A stretch of DNA of 64,000 bases, taken from positions 806,001-870,000 of the forward strand of contig JAIXMF010000005.1 in assembly GCA_025201365.1 (NCBI GenBank), read 5' to 3'. The stretch is from Syncephalis plumigaleata (lineage: Eukaryota; Zoopagomycota; Zoopagomycetes; Zoopagales; Piptocephalidaceae). Positions 1-10,355 of the stretch are shown here, piece by piece. Position numbers and translations under genes: made by a program. The notes under the pieces were generated by a model. The model ran no database searches and was not told the origin of the DNA. It saw nothing but the letters and a program-made list of their open reading frames with translations. Position 1 is the first letter of the stretch, and the number at the start of each line of letters is the position of its first letter.

Positions 1-1343
1 TAATAGGCCACCACAGGTAAGGATAGCGCAGTTGGCTGTATTCGATGAGCATTTTAAGTCGTGTATATATTAAATAAACTATGATGATAATGCATACGAT
101 TGATTGCATAGAGAGCAACGAAAGAACAAATAGAATACACGACAAACAATATAATAAACAGGCAGTAACTAGTAGAATGACTGACTTGTCACGAAGGAGC
201 AAGGAATGAGCAAGGAAGGGTGCATGAACACGTATGTCAGTTTATTTGAAGAAGCAGTGTATGCTTGTGGGTCAATAGAGTATGTAGATGGCAGTAAACA
301 AATAAAAATACAAATAAAAGCATGACGTAATAGTGGCATACAAACAGATGACGGAAAAGAGTGGTAAAAGTAAAAGGTACATATTACAACGAGAGCAGTG
401 AACGCTTAAACATTGATAAATAAGCAGGGCAGTGATAGCAAACAAAGGACTAGAACGAACAATAAACAATGCTTATTGGTATAGTAATAATAACGACAAG
501 TGAGCATGTAAACAGTTTAGAGGAAGAGAAAGAGGAAAGCAAAGAGATAAATAAAGGTCATAGAGATAGTATGACGGAATAGCTGCTATTGGGAATGTGT
601 ATGCTAAAGTGAAAGAGAAAGTAAGTGAAATGCGAATGACACGAAGAAGACGCGTATTACTGAGAAAGTAAATGACAAGGGAAATGAACAATAGGTGGAA
701 TAGTGAATACATGTAGTGTGAACTGACAGTAGTGGCAAGCATGTATATGTAGTGGGATGAAGTAGCATTTGTGAACGTAGTGAATTGTAGGAAGCAATGG
801 ACAGTTTATCTTTATTGCTATGTGTATAATGGTAGTAGAATGGAATAAATGGCTTACATTACTGATAGAAATGCCGGAATAGTAGAATGAGTAATGTAGA
901 ATGGAATGTAGTCAATATCGTTGACAGTTGGATGTTTTAATTGTAATATTGTTAGTGTATTGTAATAAATGAACTTACCTGTAATTAATACTTACGAATG
1001 AATGAATGAATGGATTGTAATAAAGTAATAAAATATGTTATGTCCCCATCATATCCGCTATCTTCGGACCGGGCCTTCCCATCCATAAGTGAAGCGCCAT
1101 GCTAATACAGTTGAATGTCTTGCGACAAATATCACTATATTACTAAAAATTAATGTAATTGCATTTGGAGTACGTGCCTATCAACATATGTACGTCCACC
1201 CACCACAGGTGAACATACATTGCTTCGTGTGGTTGTGCAAATTAATACTAGCAAGTAACCATTACTGCTATCGTATTAATTACGAAGCTGTTGATAGGGA
1301 TGCTGTCGTCACAAATGCGCTTACATCAACATTTAGCAATAGG

Positions 1344-1488
1344 GACTACGGTGGCCGGTATATGGTCATTGATCACAAGTGGAAACACACACACTTGTGG
1401 CAATGACCATATACACATTGACTGATATGGACGATGATTGTTGGCTAGGCGACCACCGCCATAGAACAATGCTGCCACGGCCGTAGTC
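1344..1488. repeat. Imperfect inverted repeat (long hairpin)
   Basis: The inner arms pair almost perfectly: TATATGGTCATTG (1359-1371) plus CACAAGT (1374-1380) against ACTTGTG (1393-1399) plus CAATGACCATATA (1401-1413), around a short CA-rich loop. Weaker outer arms GACTACGG (1344-1351) and CCGTAGTC (1481-1488) extend the palindrome to about 145 bp. No TIR with target duplication, tRNA or known RNA motif was recognised. It could be a small foldback element or a structured transcript. Confidence 0.5.
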
Positions 1489-2279
1489 GTTCGCGATATA
1501 TTCAACCGCGCACATGCAATGGGATCAGTAAACTAGCAATGTAATGTATCTAAATACATATGGGCTAGTTTGGACATAACATAAAAAGGGAGGGAGGATT
1601 TTGATGTACATAGGCATATTGCAGTTTGAATAGAATAGAGCGAATAAAAAATGATTAAACATACACGAAAACATACCATTAAATAACGTCAGTCATCATA
1701 ATATCAAGTAAACTAGACTCCCTTCTCCAGCGAAGGCAGCAACATGATGGTCAAATATCATGGCAAAGCGTCGTTTAAGTGATACTATGGTGGCAAATTG
1801 ACCTAAACACATATCAATATAGAATAAAGATACATGTTCAAGTATTTGCAATCCAATACATTTCATAATACTTGTATAATAGATGGACTATCACGCTACA
1901 TTACAACTTAATGATCTATAGAAACAGTGCAGCAGCTGTCCCAGATTATAGCCAGGATCCCTCAATGTGAGATAAATATAAATATTACCTGGGACAAGGA
2001 CAGACGCTGCATGTTTCTGCAATCTCTTTCCCGAACAGTTCCCGGAACTAGTCAGCATGTAGTTAGCCTCAAAAGAGTCACATGAAACAGGACGAGCGGA
2101 AAGAGAATTGCATCGCGATAGCATCGTATTATACAAGCATACGAAAGCCCGCAAGCAAGCACGAATAGAAGACCGAAAGCCCGTTACAAGCTCCGTCTCA
2201 CGCTGGCCGTGATAGGATTTCACCACTTCCAGTATTACGCTGCACGCAAGCAGTTTACAGAGCACTGACCTATTTTATT

Positions 2280-2530
2280 ATGTATATGTACAAACAAGAA
2301 GGAGTAGTGGAAAAAGAGAGAAAGTGAAGAAGAAGAGTAATGAGATGAGAAGAGAAGCAAGAAGAAGTAATGAGAAGAGAAGAGCGAAGAAGTGAGGAAG
2401 AGACGAAGAAGAAGCGAAGTAGTGGAGCGAGGTGAAGTAATGAAAGATGAGGGATGAGCGAAGCGAGGAAGAAAGAGTAAAGAGAAGTGGATAGGAAGAA
2501 GAAAGAGGAAGCGAGGAAGAAGCAAAGCTA
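2280..2530 (+). repeat. Polypurine (GA-rich) tract
   Basis: About 250 bases are almost pure A/G on the plus strand, made of irregular GAAGA, GAGAA and AAGAAG units. The region has strong strand asymmetry, may adopt unusual DNA structure, and is not coding. Confidence 0.7.
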
Positions 2531-3212
2531 AGCAAGCTGTAGAATCGAGCGCTATTTATTTGTTAAAATGACGTCGTTAATCGTCATTTGGTGATTCAAG
2601 TAAGTACTGATGATGCCTCATTGTAATTCATTTTGAAATTTAGTATGCCGATAACCATCCACTTCAATAATCCAACTTGATCATATCCTTGTATTTCATT
2701 TCATTTTATTTCTTATATATGATCTTTTTACTTGAACGTTTCATAATAGTGTTTATTATAATAAAATCAGGTATGACAACGTTTAAAAAGAGAGAGAAAG
2801 GATATATCTAGTATGTGCAAAGGGCGCCGCCATTATTACCATTTAGATTGCACGCTATTCTGTATTTGGCAATAAATGCTTTATTGATAGTGATAGTGCT
2901 ACATTCTACTTCATTTCTTAGTTTAGCACCGACGATTATTTTATTACGAATGATTTGTCAAGGAGATTAGTCGAGACAGCAGAGTATATTAATGTGTGCG
3001 CTGATATACCGTTTATCAAAGGTGAAACGGTAAGTAACGCTATAGTGGCACGTACCTGAATGAGTGGGACCAGCTCAAACCAGGTGGAATCCTTATTGGT
3101 AGAGATGTAACGACGAACCAGTCATCAGTAGAAGTATCGAAAGCCATTACTAATGAGTGTTGTTTCTCGAGGTCATGTCATTAACATCTAGTATGTACAT
3201 TTCCTATGTTGA

Positions 3213-4030
3213 TCAATCTACTTCTAAATTGCTATTTTGCGGACGATTGCTATTGTTATTGTTATTGTGTTGCTGACGACGATTATTGCTGTAGGTATTG
3301 TTGCGATTCCTCTGTAAGCAATTTCTCGCAATGTGGCCTAGTTCGTCACACGCATAGCAACGTCGTGCATTACTACTATTGTTATTACACCTGTGGTTGT
3401 TATTGTTTCGATTATTCTGGAATCCTAAACTGTTTAGTGCTTGAACTAAAGCATCAATATGTGTGACATTGCTATTATCTTCCTTTCTTGTTTCGTTTGA
3501 GACTCTTTCACTCCAGCAATGTTGCCGAGAATAATAAAGGGCGCGTGTGTTGAGGAATGTATCATCAAGACTGCAAGGATTTGCTCGAAGGGACTCAGTC
3601 AAATCATATACCGGAAGTGTTTGTCGGAATGCCGCAATGAGTTCTTCGTCTATTGCGTTGGGGATACGACTACGAATGACCATGAACCTGGTAATATGTT
3701 CTTCTAAGTTGAGATTATCCGTCCACTGCAAACTAGATAACTGCAACCGAGCGATGGAAGCTGACCGATTGCCTCCATAATGTACGAGGATACCCTTTCT
3801 AAACTGTTCCCAGGTCTTAGGTGCCTTGGGACTAGCACGCATGAACTGATGCCACGTTGCCGCTGATCCTCCTAATCACTGAACAGTCCAAACTATTCTC
3901 TGTGCTTCATTGTAATCGCTAATTTTCCATACTTGTTCGACAAGACTGCACCAACGGTCCACAGGAAACCCATTTTCTCCGGTGAACTTCGGGACTGATG
4001 ATAAAGGTGATCGATCAGTCTGTTCCATTT
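3213..4030 (-). mobile_element. LTR-retroelement Gag fossil
   Basis: A reading frame on the minus strand resembles the Gag of Ty3/Gypsy-like LTR retrotransposons. It has a retrotransposon-Gag-like helical domain followed by an Asn-rich linker and one CCHC zinc knuckle (C-x2-C-x4-H-x4-C) near the C-terminus. The likely start is near 4030. No protease, reverse transcriptase, integrase or clear terminal repeats were recognised on either side, so the element is incomplete, with about one break in the Gag frame itself. The mostly open frame suggests a fairly recent relic. It lies head-to-head with the IleRS relic at 4480-5784. Confidence 0.7.
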
Positions 4031-4479
4031 ATAATAACAATAAAGCAATACCTTACTAAAGTGACTGACACTTGAAAATGAAGACGATATGTAAACAATA
4101 ATACTAATAGACTTGCTGAAACCTTTTTGACAAAAGCGGTGTCAATAATACGGTGACAGTAAAAGAGAGAACGGTTGCCACTAGTGTACCAACTACAATT
4201 GACATGAGATGTTGACTAATGAATCCTTCTCTTTAATAGAACATAAGAATATTTGTATAGGTGTCATTCGTATATGGTGTGAATAAATTATGCTCCTTAC
4301 GCCATGTGCAAAGTGTTGATCAACGAATTCTCATCAACTTGCATGGACGCGCATTTTAATGCATACATGCTAAATTGAATTACTCTAGCATTAATCACGG
4401 CCTATATGCGTACTTGTCTCATTCACCTTATAGAATTGAATATAGTAGTTATCGCTATCAACGAAGCATGCATGACTAA

Positions 4480-5784
4480 CACTGATTTATCATTATTATT
4501 ACGCTTGACATTGTTGCGTTCCGTCATTTGGCATTTTTACGGTGATAATGGATATTGATCACGTCAACCGTCTTGCATTCTCATCGTTACTTGATAGATC
4601 ATTATATCTTACATGAACTACATTGTTCTGCCACATTAATAGCAATACTTACCAAGTATTCTCGTTCAATAAAGGTACGTCGATAAGAAGGGTGAACAGC
4701 ATACGCAACGGTAGAACTAATATTTGCCTTGTTTATTGTGGTTATTCAAGAATTGAATCGCTTTACCAACTCACAGTTATCGGCGTTCTACTTTCAATCT
4801 ATCAAGGAGCGGCTTTACGTTGACGACAAATTATCGTTGGCACGAATATCAGCACAGACTGCCATATACCACGTAAGTCATTGACACTTGGTATGCAACT
4901 GTAGCTAAGCAAGGAATGCCGCATAGATAATTGAGGTGTACACACGCGCACTCGCACCAATTACTTGTCATTTAGCCGAGGAGATTCAGCTTTTTTCCTG
5001 GTCGAGTTGGTCGACACCACTTGATAGCGTATTCCAGTCGGGATGGATATTTCTGGTAAACACTTGCAATTACTGAGCTATGTGTGGTCTAACACTCGAG
5101 CATTGGCAATGAATAGGATGATCGTTGGCATAATATTGCTTTGAAATAAGACTGGATAGTGCTACGATACCTTCGTAGTCAGTACTACCAGCTAGTCGAG
5201 AAGGTGCGACAGGCCAAGTAAGTGCTATCTGCAGTATACCAAATGATTTATTTACAAATCTTATTGAATGACAGGGGAATCAAGACAAGCGCTCAAATCG
5301 ACCTGACACTAGAACTAGAAGACAATGCAATGTCTCCACTAGGCCAATTACTACAGAAATATGGTAAGACGACAATAATAATAGTAGCGATAGTGATATT
5401 GGTCGTATATATTTTATTAAGCAATATGCATTAGCATCGCAACTACCTGAACTGTTCCTATGTGCATCGGCTAATGTTGCTGCACAGTCGACATTAACCA
5501 CGATAAATGACACTGCCTTTATTAGTGAAACGATAGCATTACCAAATAAGTATGAAGTATGAAGGATGAATGTGCCGTGATAATGACTATTGAGCGACAA
5601 CGTAATAGACACTGTGAATGGTGCATCTGGTCAAATGATTCTACGCTTATCGGCACGACATAAATGCCCGAGATGTTGGAGCTATCGATCTAATCAACTG
5701 GAATGTCTATGCAATCGATGCCAGCTTGTTGTGAACAATAACAAGGGACACGTCATTACTACTGCTATGCATTCATATAACTAA
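4480..5784 (+). pseudogene. 3' fragment of a mitochondrial-type isoleucyl-tRNA synthetase
   Basis: Spliced in silico, this stretch resembles the last third of class Ia IleRS, the enzyme that charges tRNA-Ile. Best-preserved exons are about 4751-4872, 4927-5055, 5117-5217, 5275-5363, 5435-5549 and 5595-5784. They contain KERLYVDD (family K-D/E-RLY), APITCHLAEEI (family API-x-HLAEE), SVFQSGW, and a C-terminal zinc ribbon KCPRCW...LCNRC typical of bacterial/mitochondrial IleRS. The N-terminal catalytic two thirds (HIGH and KMSKS motifs) are absent upstream, where the retroelement fossil lies. The exon near 4480-4675 reads only in pieces (in-frame TGA about 4613), and the exon at 5117-5217 has an in-frame TAA about 5147. 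I infer a 5'-truncated relic; sequencing error could explain the stops but not the missing 5' part. Confidence 0.65.
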
Positions 5785-6039
5785 TAGCAACATCCCATCA
5801 ACGGTGTCCTAGCAAGCCTATTGAATAACGACCTGACTCATTCGATCATCCTGAACACATAGAACCTAGTTGTTAGACACATACCAATTATAAACTGTTA
5901 CTTTATCATATAGTACTCGTGTACGATATTTACTATTAGTTGAATGGATTAGAATGATCAGCTAGCAATTATTGCTACTAATGATACCACCATCATCATC
6001 TATAAACATCGCCATATCGCCACATCACCATCATTCAGC

Positions 6040-7942
6040 ATGGCCCTATCCCGGTTTTTAGCCTCAAACGAGGAAACAAAACTAAACCCCGAAAGCCCTA
6101 CTAGTAACCAGTTCCATTTCCTATTAAATGACGACTACGTGGACCCTGTGCCGGAAGGTATTATTATAGACGATCAACCAATCGAGTTTCCACATCGTCG
6201 TTCAATTGACATGTCAGAAACCGAGCATGAGTCATTCGCTGTTGATGCCATTGCTGGCAGTCTATTGCTCGACGAACGATGTCGATACATGTCCAACACC
6301 TCTGGATGGTCGTACTATCGTGCAAGCAAGCGTGGACAACAGTCGCCCAATCCTTTGTATCGCGATATAGACACGGAATCACTATCGGATGATGACTACG
6401 TACCAGGAGCCGCGCTTAATAGCACCTGCTCAACTCCCACTTCCACCGAGGGCATTCTTTCATCCCGCGGTGGATTCCGTCTTTTACGACCTCGAGGCTC
6501 GTTCTTCTCCCTTCATTCAAACTCGTCCGATCGTAGTAAGAAAGCCGATAGAAAGCGACAGCGTCCGAATCTACGAGTAGATACATCGGGCAGACCGCAA
6601 CGAGAATCGTTCTTTGATATGCTAAGCGATCAAAGTGGCAGTCAACTATTCGGCTGTTTCAAGTCTAACTCGCATAACGCGCTCTACGACTGTCGTCCAC
6701 GCACCTCGTCATTACCTCATGTTGATCGAGGTCGAAAAGTAACGGATTTATTCCCGTTCAGTAGTAGTAATAATAATAATAGTAGTAACAACAATAACAC
6801 CGGCCATAGTAATACTACTCAGCAAGGACGACCACGACGATCTTCTGATCAGCATTTAGCACCAGCACCTGAGAAACGACGTCCCAAACTTGCCATTAGC
6901 GTGCCCAACCTACAGAATCGCATCCAACGTTGTGCATCCTCATTGGGCTTGCTACGTAGCACCTCGTCCATTCCACATTCGCCTGCCTCGGATGTAGGCC
7001 AGACACCCGTTACACCAGATCAAGGCTACTACTCGCCCGGTCTATTCAGTATGAGTGACCTGGATGGTGATAGCACTAAAGGACAGGTGACGCGGAAGCA
7101 GACCGACAATCAAGATACGTACACGGCCAATGAAATCGACGAATACTACGACGACGAGTTTCCCGGTGCACTGCCAGTTTCAGCAACCGATTCCCTCGAT
7201 GCCGGCAATCTAATTAGCGAGGTCATCTCGGCTAATAAAGACTATGGCGCACCAGACGAATGGCAGGATGTGTTCATTAGACTTATGGCTTTATTTAACG
7301 AAGAGTATGTCAGCGCTTGTCTCGAGGATATTGCCCTCGTGGTAAGGTAAGCTAATCGTTCATCGTATTGTACGCATTGCCGTTCCACCCGCGCTAATCC
7401 ATCCAATAGACGCTGCGCTGTACGAAGAATCCCTGAAAATATAAAAGATAGCATTACTACATTTTTAGATGCTGGAATGTACGCGTTATACTCGCGAATT
7501 GCAGGGTTGACCGGTCCCACACTACTCGCGGAAATGGCACGTCTTTGGCGGCATTTCCACTCGCACATAATGTCGTATCTAGGAGCGGCATTCCGCGGAA
7601 TACGTCACTTTTCAGTGCGCGACCTATTGTTGTGCAGTTTTCGTGATCACATATTCCTTCCGATGGCCAAGCCACTTGAAGGTACGCGCTACCATCATAT
7701 AAATGCAAATACAATACTAATGCTCATGCGATGTAGATGCGTTTTCCCTTTTAAAAGCCGATGATAACATTCGACGCAAAGAGGAAGCTGCCAGTGTAGT
7801 GCAAATGTGCGGTCTACTACTCAATGCATCGCGATCATGTCCCTGTCAGGCTGATGTGGCCGCTATTTGGAAGCGACTAACCGCCCAATGGCGATCAGTC
7901 AGCGTCAAGCATCTCCCTATTCCATTAACTGCATACGTTTAG
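6040..7942 (+). CDS. HbrB/Bit61/PROTOR-like TORC2 subunit
   Basis: Predicted HbrB-family protein (yeast Bit61/Bit2, metazoan PROTOR), a non-catalytic subunit of TOR complex 2, which regulates the actin cytoskeleton, AGC kinases and hyphal branching. Three exons (6040-7346, 7410-7681, 7737-7942) give 594 aa. Residues 1-400 are Ser/Asn-rich and low in complexity. The HbrB domain spans the last 200 residues, with LLAEMARLWRHFHSHIMSYL and VRDLLLCSFRDHIFLPMAK as recognisable family motifs, and continues through the short last exon. The start is the first ATG of the long frame. Both introns are about 55-63 nt with canonical ends, and the joined frame is open throughout. Asn/Ser repeats near residue 245 are likely disordered. 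Confidence 0.85.
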
Positions 7943-8565
7943 CCCATTTCTTTCTTTTCTCTACGTTTATTATATATCGAATCTAACGTGTATTTTTATC
8001 ATTTATTCGCAACATTTTTTTATTAGAAGCCATTGCTTCTCAATTATGAGATCATTAAATATACTAGAACCCAATAAATATCAGGCTGTATTGAGTTACA
8101 CGCATCAACAAATATCAATACTAGATTAATAATACTTTGTATGTTGTATTGATTGGCCGTTATCTCCAAGTTCATGACTGTTATTGGCAATGACATGCTT
8201 CGTAAATGGCAAATGCGAGCAAGCTAGAATGAGCAATCGAATGATAATATTATGCCCTGTCTATGCAGAAACAAGGTATTCAAATGAACTAGACTGCTAC
8301 TACATCCACATCAAGTATTAATAAAAGTAATGATATCAACATGAATGAATCCATTATTAGTGTCGTAAGAAGAATATACCATTGGTGATTAGTTTGACTA
8401 ATAAATATTTATTTAATATGCTATATAATTTATTTACTATAGAATGAATGAGCAAATGAACACATTACATCGTGCAATACAATAAAGCAACAAGCATGAT
8501 TACACCTGACATTTACTATCGTTGTTATTTGTTATTATTATTTATTGTTATTATTAGAATAAAAA
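7943..8565. other. Intergenic, HbrB 3' side to U2 3' side
   Basis: AT-rich spacer between the HbrB stop codon and the 3' end of the U2 gene on the other strand. No coding exon or structured element was recognised. ATAAA-type polyadenylation-like signals occur. Confidence 0.5.
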
Positions 8566-8752
8566 GGCGGTTCGGCGCACTCGGTCGAAGGTGAAAAGAC
8601 CGGCGCACCGTCCGACAGTCCGTTGCAAGCAACTGCAACTGCCGACCTTCCCAAAAATCGGTCTGATTACTTCTCTCCGTTGGAGAGATATCAGCAATCA
8701 AACTGATAAGAACAGATACTACACTTGATCTAAGCCAATGGCTAGAGAGGAT
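8566..8752 (-). ncRNA. U2 spliceosomal snRNA
   Basis: Read on the minus strand, the sequence contains the invariant U2 5' domain: GGCTTAGATCAAGTGTAGTA, including the GUAGUA branch-site-recognition core, followed by TCTGTTCTTATCAG. Stem IIa (ATCAG...CTGAT), a stem-IIb-like hairpin (CTCTCC AAC GGAGAG), an Sm site (GATTTTTGG), and stem III and IV hairpins follow in the expected order. About 187 nt matches the usual U2 length. The 5' end is set by analogy to the AUC start of other U2 RNAs, and the 3' end is placed just after stem IV. U2 pairs with the branch point of major introns, which fill this window. Confidence 0.93.
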
Positions 8753-9624
8753 TACCCGTCCATCATTGGCTGTCGTGGCTCGCGCGCCTTTAATCGGCCG
8801 TATTACTAGTGGGATCACCACCTCGGCAACTGGCCTCCTTGAACCAATGGACACACATGCACACACACGCGCACTGGTATAAATATGTCAACCACACCAT
8901 CACCCATGCTACAAATTGCTTTTTCATTTTTACTCTTTTTTCCCCTTCTACTATTCTTTCGTTAATAAAGCGTTTACACCGCGTATTTGTTTATTTATTA
9001 GTTTATTCGTGTTCTCGTGTCAGCCATGTCTCTACCCTCTACGCCTTCATACTCGTTGTGTGTCGTCGTGCCACTATCGTTCTGGTGGTGGTGCGGCCAA
9101 TGACCTCAAGGATCCACGCGTTAGAGGGAGAATAAACACGCCACCTTCGCTGAAGGCGCCGACGTATCCATACGACTGAGGCTGCTTTTTGGTATTAGGA
9201 TGGCTACATGCATTCCTACTTGCATCATCAAACTGAGCGGTAGTTCTGCAATGGCAGTTGCTTATGTACGTCTCTTTTATTCTATTCTACATATTCCATT
9301 GTTCCATTACACATATATTAATAAAAAGTATTATGTTTTATTAACGCTCATGATGTGATGAAAAACTCGATTGTCTCAATTAGTGTACTTCTCAAACGAG
9401 ACCGATAGCATTCAGCACATTCAATTGTATTTCGCTTTTCTTTTCAGCATGCCACCATTTCAGCATTTTTTACAACCATTAAATGGTATACGAAGACGTT
9501 TATCCTCTCTGCCTATCACTTATCCCTTGTTGTCATACCTGTCGTCAGTGCTTTTGTAGCTATTGCCACTGCACGCTCAAGAATTCACACTCATCGTCCA
9601 CTTGTATCTTCCTCGAAACGAACC
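8753..9624. other. Intergenic, U2 promoter side and NuiA-like 5' side
   Basis: Holds the 5' flank of the U2 gene (minus strand) and the upstream region of the gene at 9625. Pyrimidine-rich stretches (8920-9060, 9430-9600) precede the plus-strand gene. The small frames near 8809-9179 lack conservation signals. No other feature was recognised. Confidence 0.5.
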
Positions 9625-10185
9625 ATGTCGTCAATAGGTGGCGATAATAATGGCGACGATGCCTATCTACGCTTCCTACAACAAGCAAATGCACCACTCA
9701 CAGCCAATGCGAGTACTCCAATTAGTGGCGAGGTGGCACCTCATGCCAACGTACTAACCACCACTCCTTCTGATGCAGCATTAGCGACAGCGCAACAACG
9801 ACTCGATTCTGCTGCTTCTGGTCTTTGCCTGATTACCGAAACGGAATCCGATCTGGCTGTAGTACATATTCCAACGTCTAACTTTGAAATTACAACGCTA
9901 ACTGAGGAAAAGTTTACCGAATTACTTGGTGCTAACCACGAGGAATGCACCTCCATTGATGTCGACGAGTTCTTTGCTAATGCTAAACACGCGGCAGCTA
10001 GCGTAGGACTCACGGAGGATGCCACTCGATGGTCTGCCCTACATCATACGTTAAGCGAGATTCTAGCAACTGTTCCATTAAAAGCGTGGCAAGTTGGTCG
10101 TGCAGCAGATGCATGGGTATACGTTGGTGGTATATTGCCGGGTAAAGGCTTTATCGGTATACGTGCACGCTCTGTAGAAACATAA
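9625..10185 (+). CDS. NuiA-like (nuclease A inhibitor-like) domain protein
   Basis: Single-exon gene of 186 aa. Residues about 55-186 resemble the NuiA family (Pfam NuiA; cyanobacterial NuiA inhibits the sugar-non-specific nuclease NucA). Features seen: GLCLITETESDLAVV near the start of the domain (family GL-x-SESD-x-PFEV), a T-x-E-K-F-x-E-L-L-G segment, and a C-terminal VYVGGILPGKGFIGIRARSV ending in ET (family VY-x-V-G-T...GLKT-x-VVET). The N-terminal 55 residues are low complexity. No signal peptide or membrane segment is seen. The ATG is the first in frame. Real function in a fungus is unknown; a housekeeping role or a bacterial origin are both possible. It ends about 170 bp before the ERG8 start codon, on the same strand. 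Confidence 0.7.
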   Translation: MSSIGGDNNGDDAYLRFLQQANAPLTANASTPISGEVAPHANVLTTTPSDAALATAQQRLDSAASGLCLITETESDLAVVHIPTSNFEITTLTEEKFTELLGANHEECTSIDVDEFFANAKHAAASVGLTEDATRWSALHHTLSEILATVPLKAWQVGRAADAWVYVGGILPGKGFIGIRARSVET

Positions 10186-10355
10186 AAAGAGCGAGAGGAG
10201 TAGGGAATTGTTATTGTACCAATCTCTATTTGGAAAAGCCTGTGTTGAGCAGGTCAATAAATTGCGTGTCTGCCCGTTGATTTTCGCATCCTTGTGTTAT
10301 TCTCGTAGTTAGCGTGGTTTACTTTTAATTTATTGCAAATACTTTTATTACTGCA

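Larger units (their letters stand above)
1..3190. other. Gene-free region at the left end
   Basis: No reading frame here is long enough, conserved enough or exon-like enough to call a gene. The first kilobase is A/G-rich on the plus strand with scattered ATGAATGAATG-type short repeats. A hairpin-forming inverted repeat (about 1344-1488) and a long polypurine tract (about 2280-2530) stand out and are listed separately. The small frames inside the polypurine tract are Ser/Leu runs caused by base composition and are not called. Confidence 0.6.

Noticed and set aside
1089-1406. 105-aa plus-strand frame
   Set aside because: It overlaps the hairpin repeat, shows no recognisable family and has no exon-like neighbours.
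2235-2535. Ser/Leu-rich minus-strand frames
   Set aside because: They are translations of the polypurine tract, with no conserved residues.
9354-9420. GTGATGA resembling a C box of a C/D snoRNA
   Set aside because: No matching D box or terminal stem was found.
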